Below, one piece after another: positions 27,007 to 36,682 of a stretch of DNA of 64,000 bases (positions are counted from its first letter, which is position 1; every line of letters begins with the position of its first letter). Below the pieces are notes generated by a model. That model had not been told where the DNA came from, did no database searches, and saw only the letters and a list, made by a program, of their open reading frames with translations. The translations under genes were made by a program, and so were the position numbers. Where the stretch lies: contig NZ_JABUNR010000001.1 of NCBI RefSeq assembly GCF_013343715.1, forward strand, positions 62,001-126,000, given 5' to 3'. This stretch comes from Mesobacillus harenae. Lineage in GTDB: Bacteria > Bacillota > Bacilli > Bacillales > Cytobacillaceae.

Positions 27007-27903
27007 ATGGAACCCAAATTAGCTAGTTTTACTGAAAGATTGTTTGGCAGATTTGGAAAAAACCCGCATAATAGCGGGCGGCCAAGTGTGGGTGACAAGC
27101 TCTATGGAAAGCGTATTGTCATCACAGGTGCGGGAGGAGGAATCGCGACAGAAGCGATCCGCCTGTTTAAGCAAGAGGGTGCGAAGGTTGCTGGAATTGA
27201 TCTTAAACGTGGAGAAGGTACAATCCAAGCAGATATTAGAGATGTAGAGGCCGTAAAAAAAGCGGTTGCCGAGGCAGAAGGGCGCTTAGGTGGAATTGAT
27301 ATTTTGATCAACAATGCTGGCATTGGCCGGGCACAGGATGCAGGGGATTTTCCTGATGAACAAGCCCGCCTGCTAATGGAGATCCATTTATTTGGAACCT
27401 GGAACGTGACGGCGGCTGCCATGCCTGCTTTATTAAGAAGCAATGGGCATGTAATTAATGTTTCATCTGGCCTTGCGCTCGCTAATGTCCCGTATACTGC
27501 AGCCTATTCGGCCAGCAAACGGGCGATTGCAGGTTACTCTGATGTATTGCGGATGGAATACAAAGATAGAATTAAGGTCACGACACTCTATCCGGCATAT
27601 ATAAAAACAGCTATTCATGATAACCCGGCAGAATCCAATGCTTCGCTGGAAGGGCTCGTTCGCATGGAAACTGTCGATCAAGCAGCCAGAGCGCTGCTTA
27701 AAGCCTGTGTCCACAAGCCGCGTGATATATCGACTAGCAGGATGACAGGAATCGAGTTATGGTTTGCCAGGCATTTAAGAAGAACAGTAGACAATGTATT
27801 ACTGAAAAAGTCCAATCGGATTAATGAACAGCGTGGGAAACCTACTTTTTTAAGAGATTACACTGAAAAAAGCACGACTGGGAACAAGAAAACGACAGCA
27901 TAG
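27007..27903 (+). CDS. SDR family oxidoreductase
   Basis: The protein has 298 residues. The cofactor motif is ITGAGGGIATEAI, with the TGxxxGIx spacing of classical SDRs, followed by NNAGIG and the catalytic YSASK (Tyr and Lys) with a Ser upstream in NVSSGLA. A basic, serine-rich C-terminal tail extends past the usual fold. AAAGGGAG precedes the ATG. It lies in the same direction and close behind the monooxygenase, so oxidation of a secondary alcohol to the ketone used by that enzyme is the likely role. A terminator-like hairpin follows at 27903-27940. Confidence 0.85.
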   Translation: MEPKLASFTERLFGRFGKNPHNSGRPSVGDKLYGKRIVITGAGGGIATEAIRLFKQEGAKVAGIDLKRGEGTIQADIRDVEAVKKAVAEAEGRLGGIDILINNAGIGRAQDAGDFPDEQARLLMEIHLFGTWNVTAAAMPALLRSNGHVINVSSGLALANVPYTAAYSASKRAIAGYSDVLRMEYKDRIKVTTLYPAYIKTAIHDNPAESNASLEGLVRMETVDQAARALLKACVHKPRDISTSRMTGIELWFARHLRRTVDNVLLKKSNRINEQRGKPTFLRDYTEKSTTGNKKTTA

Positions 27904-27940
27904 GATCGGGAGAGTTCGCTCCGCGGTCCTTTTATTTTTT
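27903..27940 (+). terminator. Intrinsic terminator after the SDR gene
   Basis: GGATCG-GGAG and CTCC-GCGGTCC pair imperfectly around AGTTCG and are followed by TTTTATTTTTT. Confidence 0.65.
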
Positions 27941-28165
27941 AAAAATTGCAATAGCAGCCAAGGTAAGGAGGATATTAGGCCGCTCACTCCGGAAAAGTCT
28001 GCAAACCTCTGTGCATCAATCTATGGATATCTGTGAATTAAAGGTTTTTTTGAATTATGGCGAATATCTTTCTCAGCGCCCCACTAACTCAAACAACAAG
28101 CTATGAATTTCTTGAGAAACACGGCATAAAAATGAGTGGATGGCTATTGTCTGAGGAGGATATAT

Positions 28166-29160
28166 ATGGAGATGGAAAAAGCTAGACTTACGATTGAAGA
28201 AAAACTGAAAGGAATGGTTGACGCCGACCCTAATCTTCATAATGCATACTTGCTTATCCATTCAGAAAAACACAAAATTCACTGGAATATGGCGCACGGG
28301 CTTACCGATGATGTGGCAGCGAATGCTGAGCAGCCTTACCATACAGCCAGTATTGGAAAGACTTTTACAGCGCTTATTATCGCAAAGCTCACTGAAGAAG
28401 GTAAAATCAGCATGGGGATCTGATTGCTAATTATCTTACGGACGAATTAATGAAAGATTTACATATCCATAAAGGAAAAGACTATTCGCACGAACTCCGT
28501 ATCGAACACTTGATCAATAATCCTCGGGCTTGCCTGACTTTTATGAGGATAAGTCAAAGCTGGGAAAATCTTTTTTGGATATGCTGCTTGAGGATCCTTC
28601 ACGTTTTTGGACTCCGGAAGAGACCATTGAATGGACGAAACCGAATATGAGCCCCGCGTTTTAAGCCGGGAGAAAAGTGTCACTACACAAATACCTGTTA
28701 TAACCTTTTAGGACTGATTATCGAAAATGTCACCTCGAAATCTTATCATAAGCACTTCATGATTACGTTTTTAATCGCAAAATATGAATCACACTTATTT
28801 ATCTCACTATTCAGAGCCAGCCGAACAAAACGGTTATCCCTTAGCGAATCTCACTGCTAACAACAAAGTGATTAAAGTTGAAGAGCATCGCAGTTTCAGC
28901 AGTATATATGCTGGAGGACAAACAGTGAGCACATCCGAGGATTTATTGAGATTCATGAAAGCTCTTACTAGTAATAATTTAATTAACAATCAATCCCTGT
29001 ATGGGGCCACCTAGGGTCAATTGGTTCTTTCATGCTTTATAACCCTGTTATGGATGTTTACGTGATTGGCAATTTCAATAAAACAGGTTATTTAGGGAAA
29101 AGTGTCCGGTTTGTTTTCAGTATTCTGCGAACCTTATCTAAGATAAATCAAGACAAATAA
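28166..29160 (+). pseudogene. Broken serine hydrolase (class C beta-lactamase-like)
   Basis: The start is good (GAGGAGGA then ATG at 28166) and the first 86 codons carry the SxxK motif as TASIGKTFTALI. The frame then shifts near 28420, again near 28530, again near 28660, and further on, with stops between. The pieces LIANYLTDELMKDLH, GLPDFYEDK, FKPGEKCHYTNT and AGGQTVSTSEDLLRFMKAL are collinear with a beta-lactamase/penicillin-binding-protein-like serine hydrolase. At least four frameshifts or stops make it inactive. It ends near 29160. Confidence 0.85.
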
Positions 29161-29312
29161 CAAGCCCACGGAAAATACCTACTGTTTAATCAGTTCTTAA
29201 GTAGCCTGCATCCTTGGCGCAAAAGCAGGGTGTGCAGGTTACAGAGCAGCATGTGATATCTTAATAAATAGAATATTTGAACAAATAAATAAAAAACAGT
29301 AGCTTAGTCATG

Positions 29313-29344
29313 TATAATGGTTACATACTGACCGTTTAGTTAGT
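29313..29344 (+). promoter_or_regulatory. Candidate -10 box and TetR-type operator of the acyl-CoA ligase gene
   Basis: A TATAAT at 29313-29318 (no clear -35) is followed by ACTGAC-CGTTTA-GTTAGT at 29327-29344, an imperfect inverted repeat. On the reverse strand it reads like the site in front of the TetR gene (CTAA, CG, TCA, TA in the same order), suggesting one type of repressor. Confidence 0.4.
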
Positions 29345-29383
29345 TTTAAAACTGGATGCTTCGAAGCTTCGGATAGGCCTGTG

Positions 29384-29397
29384 TGAATGCGCTTACA
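29384..29397 (+). promoter_or_regulatory. cre-like site (CcpA)
   Basis: TGAATGCGCTTACA matches the cre consensus TGNAANCGNTNNCA with one mismatch. It lies between the promoter-like element and the start codon, the usual place for a road-block site. Confidence 0.45.
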
Positions 29398-29431
29398 AAT
29401 GAATTTTAATTTGGATGGAGGAATGGAATAC

Positions 29432-31102
29432 ATGAAAGAAATCAAGCGAAATTACTGGCCAAAAGATGTGGACAAATCGTTGACCTATCTTCAGGGAGAA
29501 AAGCCACTACATCAGTATATAAAGGGACATGCAGAGAAAATTCCGGAAAAGGTGGCCTATTCATTTTACGGAAATAAGCTTAGTTGGGCTCAGCTTGATG
29601 AATATATTGATCGTGCTGCTGGATTTTTTCATGAACATGGAGTAGAAAAAGGCGATGCTGTCGGCTTGTTTATGCAGAATTGTCCACAATATATTATTGC
29701 ACACTACGCGGTCCAGCGTTTGGGTGGGATAGTCGTTCCGCTGAATCCAATGTATAAGGAAGCTGAGCTCGAATTTTTGCTGAACGAAGTGAAAGTTAAA
29801 GGGATTGTGGCTGGACAGGAGCTGATTGGACGAATCCAGGCTGTCAGGGAAAGAGCTGTTTCAGTGGAATTCCTTATGACTGCCCATTATGCTGATTTTG
29901 TTCCAGAACAGCCTATGCTCCCACTTTTAGATGAATTAAAAGCGGAGAAGAGAGTTGTTGAGGATGCGTACGATTTTGCAGATATAATCAAGAGCCACAA
30001 GCCGTTTACAGGCCATATAAGTATTGATATTTGGAATGATATCGGCTTGATGGTTTTTACATCGGGGACAACGGGCAGGCCGAAAGCGGCGATGCTTCCA
30101 TATGCAAGTGCTTTGTTTAAAACAGCTGCCACAGTCCATGCGAATGGGATGGAGCCGGATGACCGGTCGCTTGCTGTTGCACCACTCTGCCATATTGCTG
30201 GGATGGTAATGGGAGTGAACATTCCCGTGTACACTGGCAGTGAATGCGTACTGCTGACAAGGTTTGAACCGAATACAGTCATTGAGGCAATTGAAAAACA
30301 TCAAGTTACCGTATGGTATAGCATCGCACCTATGAATGCAGCGATCTTGCATACACCAGGAGTAGAAAACAGAAACCTGTCTTCGCTAAGACGGAACATG
30401 GCGACAAGCTTTGGCGTCTCTGTTACAGAGCAGCTAGCTGAAAAGTGGAAGAGTCTTACAGGTGGATGTCCACTTTACGAAGCATCCTACGGATTAAGCG
30501 AAACACATACATGTGACACGTTTATGCCTGCTGACAATATAAAGTGGGGAAGCTGTGGCATTCCAACGTTTGATACGGAACTAAAAATCCTTAGCCTAGA
30601 GACCGGTGAACCGGTTGGACCTGATGAAAAAGGCGAAATCGTTCTTAAAAATCCTGGTGTTTTTAAAGGCTATTTAAACCGGCCTGATGCCACAGCAGAA
30701 ACTTTACGGGATGGCTGGGTCCATACCGGAGATATCGGAAGCTTGGATGAGGATGGCTACCTGTACTTCCAGGGCAGGCTTAAGGAAATGATCAAATGCT
30801 CCGGATTTAGTGTCTTTCCTGAAGATGTGGAAGCATTATTGAACGAGCATCCTGGCATTTCACAAAGTGCAGCGATTGGGGTTCCTGATCAGATAAGGGG
30901 TGAAAGCGTTAAGGCCTTCATTGTCTTGAAGCCTGATTATGCAGGAAGAATCTCTGAAGAAGAAGTGATCGAGTGGGCGAAAGAGAAAATGGCTGCATAC
31001 AAATACCCAAGATATGTCGAATTTCTTGAACAGCTCCCGGCAACTAGCTCAGGAAAGGTCCTGCGCCGCCTTCTGAAGGAACCGCAAGCAAAAGGCATAT
31101 GA
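29432..31102 (+). CDS. AMP-forming acyl-CoA synthetase
   Basis: The protein has 556 residues. The adenylate-forming P-loop reads FTSGTTGRPKAAML, the acyl/AMP site ASYGLSETHTCD, and the hinge region GWVHTGDIGSLDEDGYLYFQGRLKEMIKCSGFSV; the C-terminal lysine motif is SSGKVLRR. It activates a carboxylic acid with ATP and transfers it to CoA. A medium- or long-chain or ring-opened acid is likely from context but cannot be told from sequence. GGAGGA fits the ATG at 29432 better than earlier in-frame ATGs at 29387 and 29423. It has its own promoter-like element, cre-like site and terminator. Confidence 0.88.
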   Translation: MKEIKRNYWPKDVDKSLTYLQGEKPLHQYIKGHAEKIPEKVAYSFYGNKLSWAQLDEYIDRAAGFFHEHGVEKGDAVGLFMQNCPQYIIAHYAVQRLGGIVVPLNPMYKEAELEFLLNEVKVKGIVAGQELIGRIQAVRERAVSVEFLMTAHYADFVPEQPMLPLLDELKAEKRVVEDAYDFADIIKSHKPFTGHISIDIWNDIGLMVFTSGTTGRPKAAMLPYASALFKTAATVHANGMEPDDRSLAVAPLCHIAGMVMGVNIPVYTGSECVLLTRFEPNTVIEAIEKHQVTVWYSIAPMNAAILHTPGVENRNLSSLRRNMATSFGVSVTEQLAEKWKSLTGGCPLYEASYGLSETHTCDTFMPADNIKWGSCGIPTFDTELKILSLETGEPVGPDEKGEIVLKNPGVFKGYLNRPDATAETLRDGWVHTGDIGSLDEDGYLYFQGRLKEMIKCSGFSVFPEDVEALLNEHPGISQSAAIGVPDQIRGESVKAFIVLKPDYAGRISEEEVIEWAKEKMAAYKYPRYVEFLEQLPATSSGKVLRRLLKEPQAKGI

Positions 31103-31139
31103 TTAAGTTGTAACTAGTTGCAAAAATTTAAAACTTAGG

Positions 31140-31169
31140 CCAAATTACATTGTAATTTGGTTTTTTTTA
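31140..31169 (+). terminator. Intrinsic terminator of the acyl-CoA ligase gene
   Basis: CCAAATTACA/TGTAATTTGG stem followed by eight T. The rest of the spacer to about 31400 shows nothing else. Confidence 0.92.
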
Positions 31170-31397
31170 TGGAGTTTATTTAAATAATCATTAAGGAATA
31201 TATTGAAGTCTTAGGCGCAAGCAGGTTTCTATTGAAATCAGCTACAAAGAGAAGTGCTTTTTCTGCATTACTAAAAATAGATCAATTTGGGTAACAACTG
31301 TTCAGAATTAGCGGTAATCCTATGGGGGATTTCATTGCTAAAGATGAATACAAATCTAAATTCAGATAAGAGAATTTAACTACGAATAATTGCCATT

Positions 31398-31426
31398 GAA
31401 GGGGGAGTTACCCAAAACTCCCCCCT
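31398..31426 (-). terminator. GC-rich hairpin at the 3' end of the leftward membrane gene
   Basis: GGGGGAGTT/AACTCCCCCC with a short loop overlaps the stop codon of the gene at 31425. There is no T run on the leftward strand, so termination is only possible. Confidence 0.4.
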
Positions 31427-31997
31427 ATGCCTTAGTCCGTAAATAAAGAAAAAGTTTGGTAATTGCAATAGATACCCCTAAAATGAGCAGGTAATTAAGG
31501 AATAGGCTAAAGTAATTCGCGCCCTTATTTAGCTGCAATATATCAAAGTAAACTAGTGTTGGTTTTATACCAAAAGAAAAAGCTGCGCTTAGTATAGTTC
31601 CATAAAGGAAAATATTCTTATTGTGATTTAAGCACCATTGATAGACCAGCATAAAAGAAACTGGGACGAGTGAAGCATCTAATGCAAAGTTAACTGGCAT
31701 TATGGGTATTGCCTGAAACGGATATGTCACGTACCCAGTTCGCATGGCGATCGCGTCTGAATAGGTAAACCATGTATGTATATTAAAGCCAAAGAATCCT
31801 AAATGGAACACTTTCCTTTTATCGATTGCGAAGTAGATAACAATCAGCGGGATCATCAGCATTAGGGCAATGGCCCAAAATTGCCATGTTTGCCAGGTGG
31901 AAAATTCCTTCCAATAGTCAAGCCACATTGTGGCCAGATTGTCCTGTTTGTTTAAAATTTCATCTAGTCGTTCACTCTGCTCTTTTTTCAAAATCAC
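31425..31997 (-). CDS. Multi-spanning membrane protein (CBO0543-like)
   Basis: The protein has 190 residues with a charged helical N terminus (EQSERLDEILNKQDNL) and about five membrane segments. The pattern of an early W-rich helix, a lysine/arginine loop (IDKRKVFHLGFFG) and a later YQWCLNHNKN loop resembles the CBO0543 family of Bacillaceae and Clostridia, whose function is not known. It is transcribed alone on the minus strand between two catabolic genes. Confidence 0.55.
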   Translation of the reverse strand: MILKKEQSERLDEILNKQDNLATMWLDYWKEFSTWQTWQFWAIALMLMIPLIVIYFAIDKRKVFHLGFFGFNIHTWFTYSDAIAMRTGYVTYPFQAIPIMPVNFALDASLVPVSFMLVYQWCLNHNKNIFLYGTILSAAFSFGIKPTLVYFDILQLNKGANYFSLFLNYLLILGVSIAITKLFLYLRTKA

Positions 31998-32339
31998 CCA
32001 CTCCTAACTCCCCAAAAAGTTGCTCACTTTATCTAGTATCTCTTTTTTGTGACGATTTATTTAAGACAGCAAAGTTGAAATGAAGGGTTATTGATTAAAG
32101 GTTCAAAATATCGATCTGGAATGACATATTGAAAACTTATTTGCAAAAAGGAGACCAGACTAGCATTTGGCTGCTGTTATCCTTTTGCTGTTATAAAACG
32201 GGCAAAATGCATGCATTGCTTAGAGCCACAATGTTTAGTTAGAAATGTACGTGGAATGGATTAGTGTATATGTCTAATAAAGAAATGGAAAAACACAGTG
32301 AAAAAGGAGAACAGCTTATCGTAGGAAGGGTGATAAATA
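31998..32339. other. Spacer before the acetolactate-synthase-like gene
   Basis: A 36-codon frame from ATG 32270 overlaps the next start in another frame but lacks a ribosome site. GTAGGAAGGGTG at 32319 is the ribosome site for the GTG at 32340. No clear promoter was found. Confidence 0.4.
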
Positions 32340-33971
32340 GTGAAGGTTGCAGAATTATTAATCAAAAGTTTGGAAAGTGAAGGAGTAGAATACATTTTTG
32401 GTGTGCCAGGAGAAGAGAATCTAGATATCATGGACGCGCTGTTAGAATCTGATATTGAATTTGTTGTCACAAGACATGAAACAAGTGCAGCGTTTATGGC
32501 GGGCACATACGGCAGGCTGACAGGTAAGCCTGGTGTATGCTTAGCGACTCTGGGGCCAGGTGCTACAAACCTATTAACGGGTGTTGCCAATGCGAATATG
32601 GACCACAACCCAATAATTGCAATAACTGGTCAAGCAGGACTTGACCGCCAGCATAAAATTTCTCACCAATATTATGATCTTGTTTCTCTTTATGAACCGG
32701 TAACTAAATGGAACACCCAAATTAAAAAAGGTGAAATTGTTCCTGAGGCTGTCCGGAAAGCTTTCCGTGTTGCATCCCAAGAAAAGCCAGGAGCTACTCA
32801 TCTAGATCTGCCGGAGGATGTAGCTGCCATGGAGGTAGAGGGTTCTCCGTTGAATCTTACAGACCATCCTTTATCAGAGGCAAGTGAAAGAATAATTAAA
32901 GAAGCCTCAGATATAATCGAGCAGGCAAAACGGCCGCTAATTCTTGCTGGTAACGGAGTCTCCAGAGGAAAAGCATCTGAAAGTTTGCGGTCAATGGCTG
33001 AAAAGGCCTCAATTCCTGTTGTTCATTCTTTCATGGGAAAGGGCGCAATATCTTGGAGGAATGACTTAAGCTTACTGACAGCAGGCCTAGGTGGGAATGA
33101 TTATATAACGTGCGGGTTTGCTCAATCAGATTTGATTATTGCAATTGGATTTGATATTGCAGAATATCCGCCAAAAAACTGGAATCCTGATGGGAAAACG
33201 CCCATTTTGCATATAGATACACGTGAAGCAGAAACGGATGCCAATTACCCGGTAAAATTAAATGTAATTGGTGATCTGAACGAAAACCTAAAGGAATTGG
33301 CAAATTCCCTTTCTAAAAAGGATCGAGACAACAATTGGGTATCAGCAGTTCGTGAAGATGCAATTAAAGAATTAAAAGAGTATGAACATGACAAAGAATT
33401 CCCGGTAAAGCCACAAAAGATCATTTCTGATTTGCGCAGTGTTTTAAATGAAGAGGACATTGTAATTTCTGATGTTGGGGCACATAAGATGTGGATGGCT
33501 AGAATGTATCATACCTACCAGCCGGAAACCTGCTTAATTTCTAATGGGCTGGCTTCGATGGGAATTGCCGTTCCAGGGGCTGCAGCTGCGAAGATGGTCC
33601 ATCCTGACCGTAATGTTGTTGCAGTATGTGGGGATGGAGCCTTTCAAATGTCAAGTGCTGAGCTTGAAACAATTAAAAGGCTGAACCTCCCAATCGTCAT
33701 TCTTTTATGGAGAGATGGCGGATATGGATTAATTGAGTGGAAGCAGATGAAAGAATTTAACCGCGCATCTAACGTGAAGTTTGGAAATCCTGACTTTACT
33801 CAACTGTCACATGCATATGGGTTTGAGGCTATGGAAGTGACTAAGAGTGAAGAATTGAAACCGGCAATTGAAAAAGCGGTCAGCATGAATAAGCCAGTTT
33901 TAATTGATTGCCCTGTAGATTACCGTGAAAATATGAAACTTACCGAAAAACTTGGAGAGATTCTCTGTTAG
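32340..33971 (+). CDS. Acetolactate synthase-like thiamine-diphosphate enzyme
   Basis: The protein has 543 residues and three TPP-enzyme domains in order: an N-terminal PYR domain with the catalytic Glu in TRHETSAAFMAGTYGRL, a central domain, and a PP domain with GDGAFQMSSAELETIKRLN. It resembles the catabolic acetolactate synthase AlsS along most of its length. The TPP motif ends WRDGGYG where AlsS-type enzymes usually have N-D; the Asp ligand is kept and the Asn is Arg. An aldehyde dehydrogenase gene follows after 15 bases. The pair could act on a 2-oxo acid and the aldehyde it yields, so decarboxylase or carboligase activity other than acetolactate synthesis is possible. Confidence 0.75.
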   Translation: MKVAELLIKSLESEGVEYIFGVPGEENLDIMDALLESDIEFVVTRHETSAAFMAGTYGRLTGKPGVCLATLGPGATNLLTGVANANMDHNPIIAITGQAGLDRQHKISHQYYDLVSLYEPVTKWNTQIKKGEIVPEAVRKAFRVASQEKPGATHLDLPEDVAAMEVEGSPLNLTDHPLSEASERIIKEASDIIEQAKRPLILAGNGVSRGKASESLRSMAEKASIPVVHSFMGKGAISWRNDLSLLTAGLGGNDYITCGFAQSDLIIAIGFDIAEYPPKNWNPDGKTPILHIDTREAETDANYPVKLNVIGDLNENLKELANSLSKKDRDNNWVSAVREDAIKELKEYEHDKEFPVKPQKIISDLRSVLNEEDIVISDVGAHKMWMARMYHTYQPETCLISNGLASMGIAVPGAAAAKMVHPDRNVVAVCGDGAFQMSSAELETIKRLNLPIVILLWRDGGYGLIEWKQMKEFNRASNVKFGNPDFTQLSHAYGFEAMEVTKSEELKPAIEKAVSMNKPVLIDCPVDYRENMKLTEKLGEILC

Positions 33972-33986
33972 AAAAGGAGGAATACT

Positions 33987-35420
33987 ATGCGAATCGGCTC
34001 AATAATAAATGGTACTGAAAGAGTGGGGGAAGATCGAAATACAATTGACGTTATCAATCCTTACACTAATGAAAAAGCAGCCGAAGTTGCTCTTGCCAGC
34101 CGGGAGGACCTTGACGCAGCTGTAAATAATAGTCTTGAAGTTTTTCAAACAACCATGAAAAAAATGCCTGCCCATGAACGCTCTGATATTTTGCGAAGAG
34201 CTGCCGAAATACTGGAGGAAAAGGCTGAAGAGTTCGCTTCTGTGATTGTTGAAGAAGCTGGGAAACCGATCAAGCATAGCAGGTCAGAGATCACCCGATC
34301 GATTCAGATTCTCAAATTCTCATCTGAACTAGCAAAGCACATGACAGGTGAAGTCCTGCCAATGGATGCGGCCTTACGGGGTGAAAACCGGATGGGCATT
34401 GTCAAACGCACACCGATCGGCGTTGTAGGGGCGATTACACCTTTTAATTTCCCCTTAAACCTGTCGCTTCATAAAATCGCACCTGCCATTGCGGCGGGGA
34501 ATACAGTTGTTTTTAAACCAGCTGAAAAAACACCGATTTCTGCTTATATGCTTGTAAAGCTTTTTCAGGAGGCTGGTCTTCCGAATGGCGCGATTAATCT
34601 TGTCATGGGCACAGGAGAAGAGGTTGGTTCTGCGCTCGTCACGCATGATAAAGTGAAAAAGATAACCTTTACCGGGAGCCTTCCTGTTGGAAAAACAATT
34701 CGGGAAACAGCTGGTTTTAAAAAGGTAACCCTTGAGTTAGGGTCGAATTCTCCAAACATCGTGTTCGAAGATGGAGATATCGATCAAGCAGTTACTAGTT
34801 TAGTGCTTGGTGCCTTTGGCTTTTCAGGTCAAGTATGTGTATCCGCCCAAAGGATTTACGTTCAGAAAGGTATTTATCAAGAGTTTCTTGCTAAGTTTAT
34901 TAAAGCAACTGAGGAGCTGGTTATCGGTGACCCGCGTGATGATAAAACCGATATTGGACCAATGATCACTAAAGAAGCCGCGAGCCGGGCGAAAAGCTGG
35001 ATTGAGGAAGCGAGAGAGCAAGGAGCAACAATTGAAACAGGCGGCAGCCAAGATGGAACGGTCCTTACGCCTGCGATTATTACTAATGTTGAGCAAAAGA
35101 TGAAGGTTGTATCTGATGAAGCCTTTGCTCCGCTAGTATCCGTTATGCCGTTTGATACAGAAGAGGAAGCTGTAAGCAGGACCAATGATTCTATTTACGG
35201 TTTACAGGCAGGTGTTTTCACTAAAGACATTGATCGCGCAATGCGCGTATCAGATCAACTTGAAATGGGTGGTGTCTGGATTAATGATGCCTCTACTTTT
35301 AGGCAGGACAACCATCCTTATGGCGGTGTTAAACAAAGCGGAATTGGTCGAGAAGGCGTTAAATATGCCATTGAAGATATGACAGAAAGCAAGTTTATTG
35401 GAATCAAACTGAATCCTTAA
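33987..35420 (+). CDS. NAD(P)-dependent aldehyde dehydrogenase
   Basis: The protein has 477 residues. VVGAITPFNFPLNLSLHKIAPAIAAGNTVVFKPAEKTP binds the cofactor, FTGSLPVG follows, the general-base Glu sits in TLELGSNSPNIVFE, and the catalytic Cys in GFSGQVCVSAQRI. The C-terminal motif GGVWINDASTFRQDNHPYGG is typical. It oxidises an aldehyde to the acid (or a CoA ester in some relatives). AAAGGAGGAA precedes the ATG, 15 bases after the TPP enzyme gene, so the two form an operon closed by a terminator. Confidence 0.9.
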   Translation: MRIGSIINGTERVGEDRNTIDVINPYTNEKAAEVALASREDLDAAVNNSLEVFQTTMKKMPAHERSDILRRAAEILEEKAEEFASVIVEEAGKPIKHSRSEITRSIQILKFSSELAKHMTGEVLPMDAALRGENRMGIVKRTPIGVVGAITPFNFPLNLSLHKIAPAIAAGNTVVFKPAEKTPISAYMLVKLFQEAGLPNGAINLVMGTGEEVGSALVTHDKVKKITFTGSLPVGKTIRETAGFKKVTLELGSNSPNIVFEDGDIDQAVTSLVLGAFGFSGQVCVSAQRIYVQKGIYQEFLAKFIKATEELVIGDPRDDKTDIGPMITKEAASRAKSWIEEAREQGATIETGGSQDGTVLTPAIITNVEQKMKVVSDEAFAPLVSVMPFDTEEEAVSRTNDSIYGLQAGVFTKDIDRAMRVSDQLEMGGVWINDASTFRQDNHPYGGVKQSGIGREGVKYAIEDMTESKFIGIKLNP

Positions 35421-35526
35421 AAGTGAAACAGAGCTGGGAATTAACTGTACTCTAATCATAATGATTGGTGAAGGGTTCTAAACGCTGCTTTCTACAATTT
35501 GAGGGGATTAACAGACAATCAAAAAA

Positions 35527-35581
35527 AGCAAAGAGGGTGCCCCAAAAAGCTAAACCTTTCGGGACACCCTCTCTTTTTGCT
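35527..35581. terminator. Bidirectional intrinsic terminator
   Basis: AGCAAAGAGGGTG...CACCCTCTCTTTTTGCT forms a long stem around a loop rich in A and C. It closes the ALDH operon on the plus strand and the racemase operon on the minus strand. Confidence 0.88.
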
Positions 35582-35611
35582 CACTATTCGTTAACTCGAT
35601 TTAGAGTTTTG

Positions 35612-36682
35612 CTAACTAATATACAGCTTATCTACATCGGATGATGTCATAACAGAAAGGAGTGCACCATAATTCAGGTCAAACCTTACTTCATCTCCCA
35701 CTTGTAAATCAGCCCTTTTTGAATCAATAACGGTATGATCGCTGCTGGAGCCCAGAATTTCAATATCGAGCCTCGGTGTTAGTCCAGTAACCAGTACATC
35801 CTGACATCCAACCCCAAGAATGGCTCTTCTAATTAGCCCGCGGTTTTGGAATTGAGGCGATTCGCCAAATGCATTTTGTCCAGTGTCACCGTCTGGTACA
35901 GATGATTTCATCTTTGATTCAATGACTTCTGCTACGAATGTAAAAACATCTGTAAACATATCAGGAATCTTTGTCCGGCCAAGGGTCTCACGTCCAAGGA
36001 AAATGGATTCTCCCAACCTTAAATTATTTATAGTTCCATTATTTTCGGAAACAAGGAACCAGTTGTAATTTGCTGAATTGCCTCCAGATATATAGGCCAG
36101 AGGTAACTGATAAACAGCTTGGGTATGGGCAGCCAGTAAACATAACGACTTCATCTTTTCATCGGTTGGTATAACACCTCCAAGACAGGCAAAGTTTGCT
36201 CCAATTCCCACTATTTTAATGGCGGGAAGCAGTAAGACCTCTTCAATAAAAGGACTCAAATCCACCGGGAGAATTCCTTCTCTCATATCACCCATATCTA
36301 TCATCAAAATGATTTTATGTTGAACGTCTCTTCTCAATGCGGCAGCTGAAAGGCTTTTGATAACAGCTAATTCAGTATTAATACTTATGTCAGCATATTT
36401 GATTACGAGGTCTGTCTCACTTAAGGATGGAGTCCGCAATAAAACTAATTCTGCCTTTATATCGGCCTCACGCATTTTTTTTAAGTTGCCTATTTTAGAA
36501 TCAGCCAATAGTTGAATCCCTTTACTTACAAGCACCTGGGCTATTTTAGGAGTTCCGCAAATTCCTTTCGTAACCCCCATGATGCCGATCTGCTTTGCCC
36601 CATATAATTTTAATAGAACTTCGACATTGCTGCCAAGCTTTACAAGGTCAATTTCAACCCTAGATGACATAAAATCAATCAA
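35612..36682 (-). CDS. Alanine racemase-like PLP enzyme (alanine/ornithine racemase family)
   Basis: The protein has 356 residues. The N-terminal PLP barrel shows RVEIDLVKLGSNVE and the lysine segment GIMGVTKGICG, which should carry PLP; later strands include MIDMGDMREGI and ISGGNSANY, matching the family named for alanine/ornithine racemase. It lacks the long C-terminal domain of classical Alr. The start is uncertain: TTG at 36682 overlaps the upstream stop by four bases (TTGA), while ATG at 36670 is also possible; neither has a strong ribosome site, so coupling is likely. Its partner is a DUF1611 protein, suggesting D-amino-acid metabolism (inference). Confidence 0.8.
   Translation of the reverse strand: MIDFMSSRVEIDLVKLGSNVEVLLKLYGAKQIGIMGVTKGICGTPKIAQVLVSKGIQLLADSKIGNLKKMREADIKAELVLLRTPSLSETDLVIKYADISINTELAVIKSLSAAALRRDVQHKIILMIDMGDMREGILPVDLSPFIEEVLLLPAIKIVGIGANFACLGGVIPTDEKMKSLCLLAAHTQAVYQLPLAYISGGNSANYNWFLVSENNGTINNLRLGESIFLGRETLGRTKIPDMFTDVFTFVAEVIESKMKSSVPDGDTGQNAFGESPQFQNRGLIRRAILGVGCQDVLVTGLTPRLDIEILGSSSDHTVIDSKRADLQVGDEVRFDLNYGALLSVMTSSDVDKLYIS

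Noticed and set aside
28058..28189. Short frame overlapping the serine hydrolase start
   Set aside because: No ribosome site; the hydrolase start has a strong one in another frame.
32270..32380. 36-codon frame overlapping the start of the acetolactate-synthase-like gene
   Set aside because: No ribosome site upstream of its ATG, and it overlaps a gene with a good one; probably chance.
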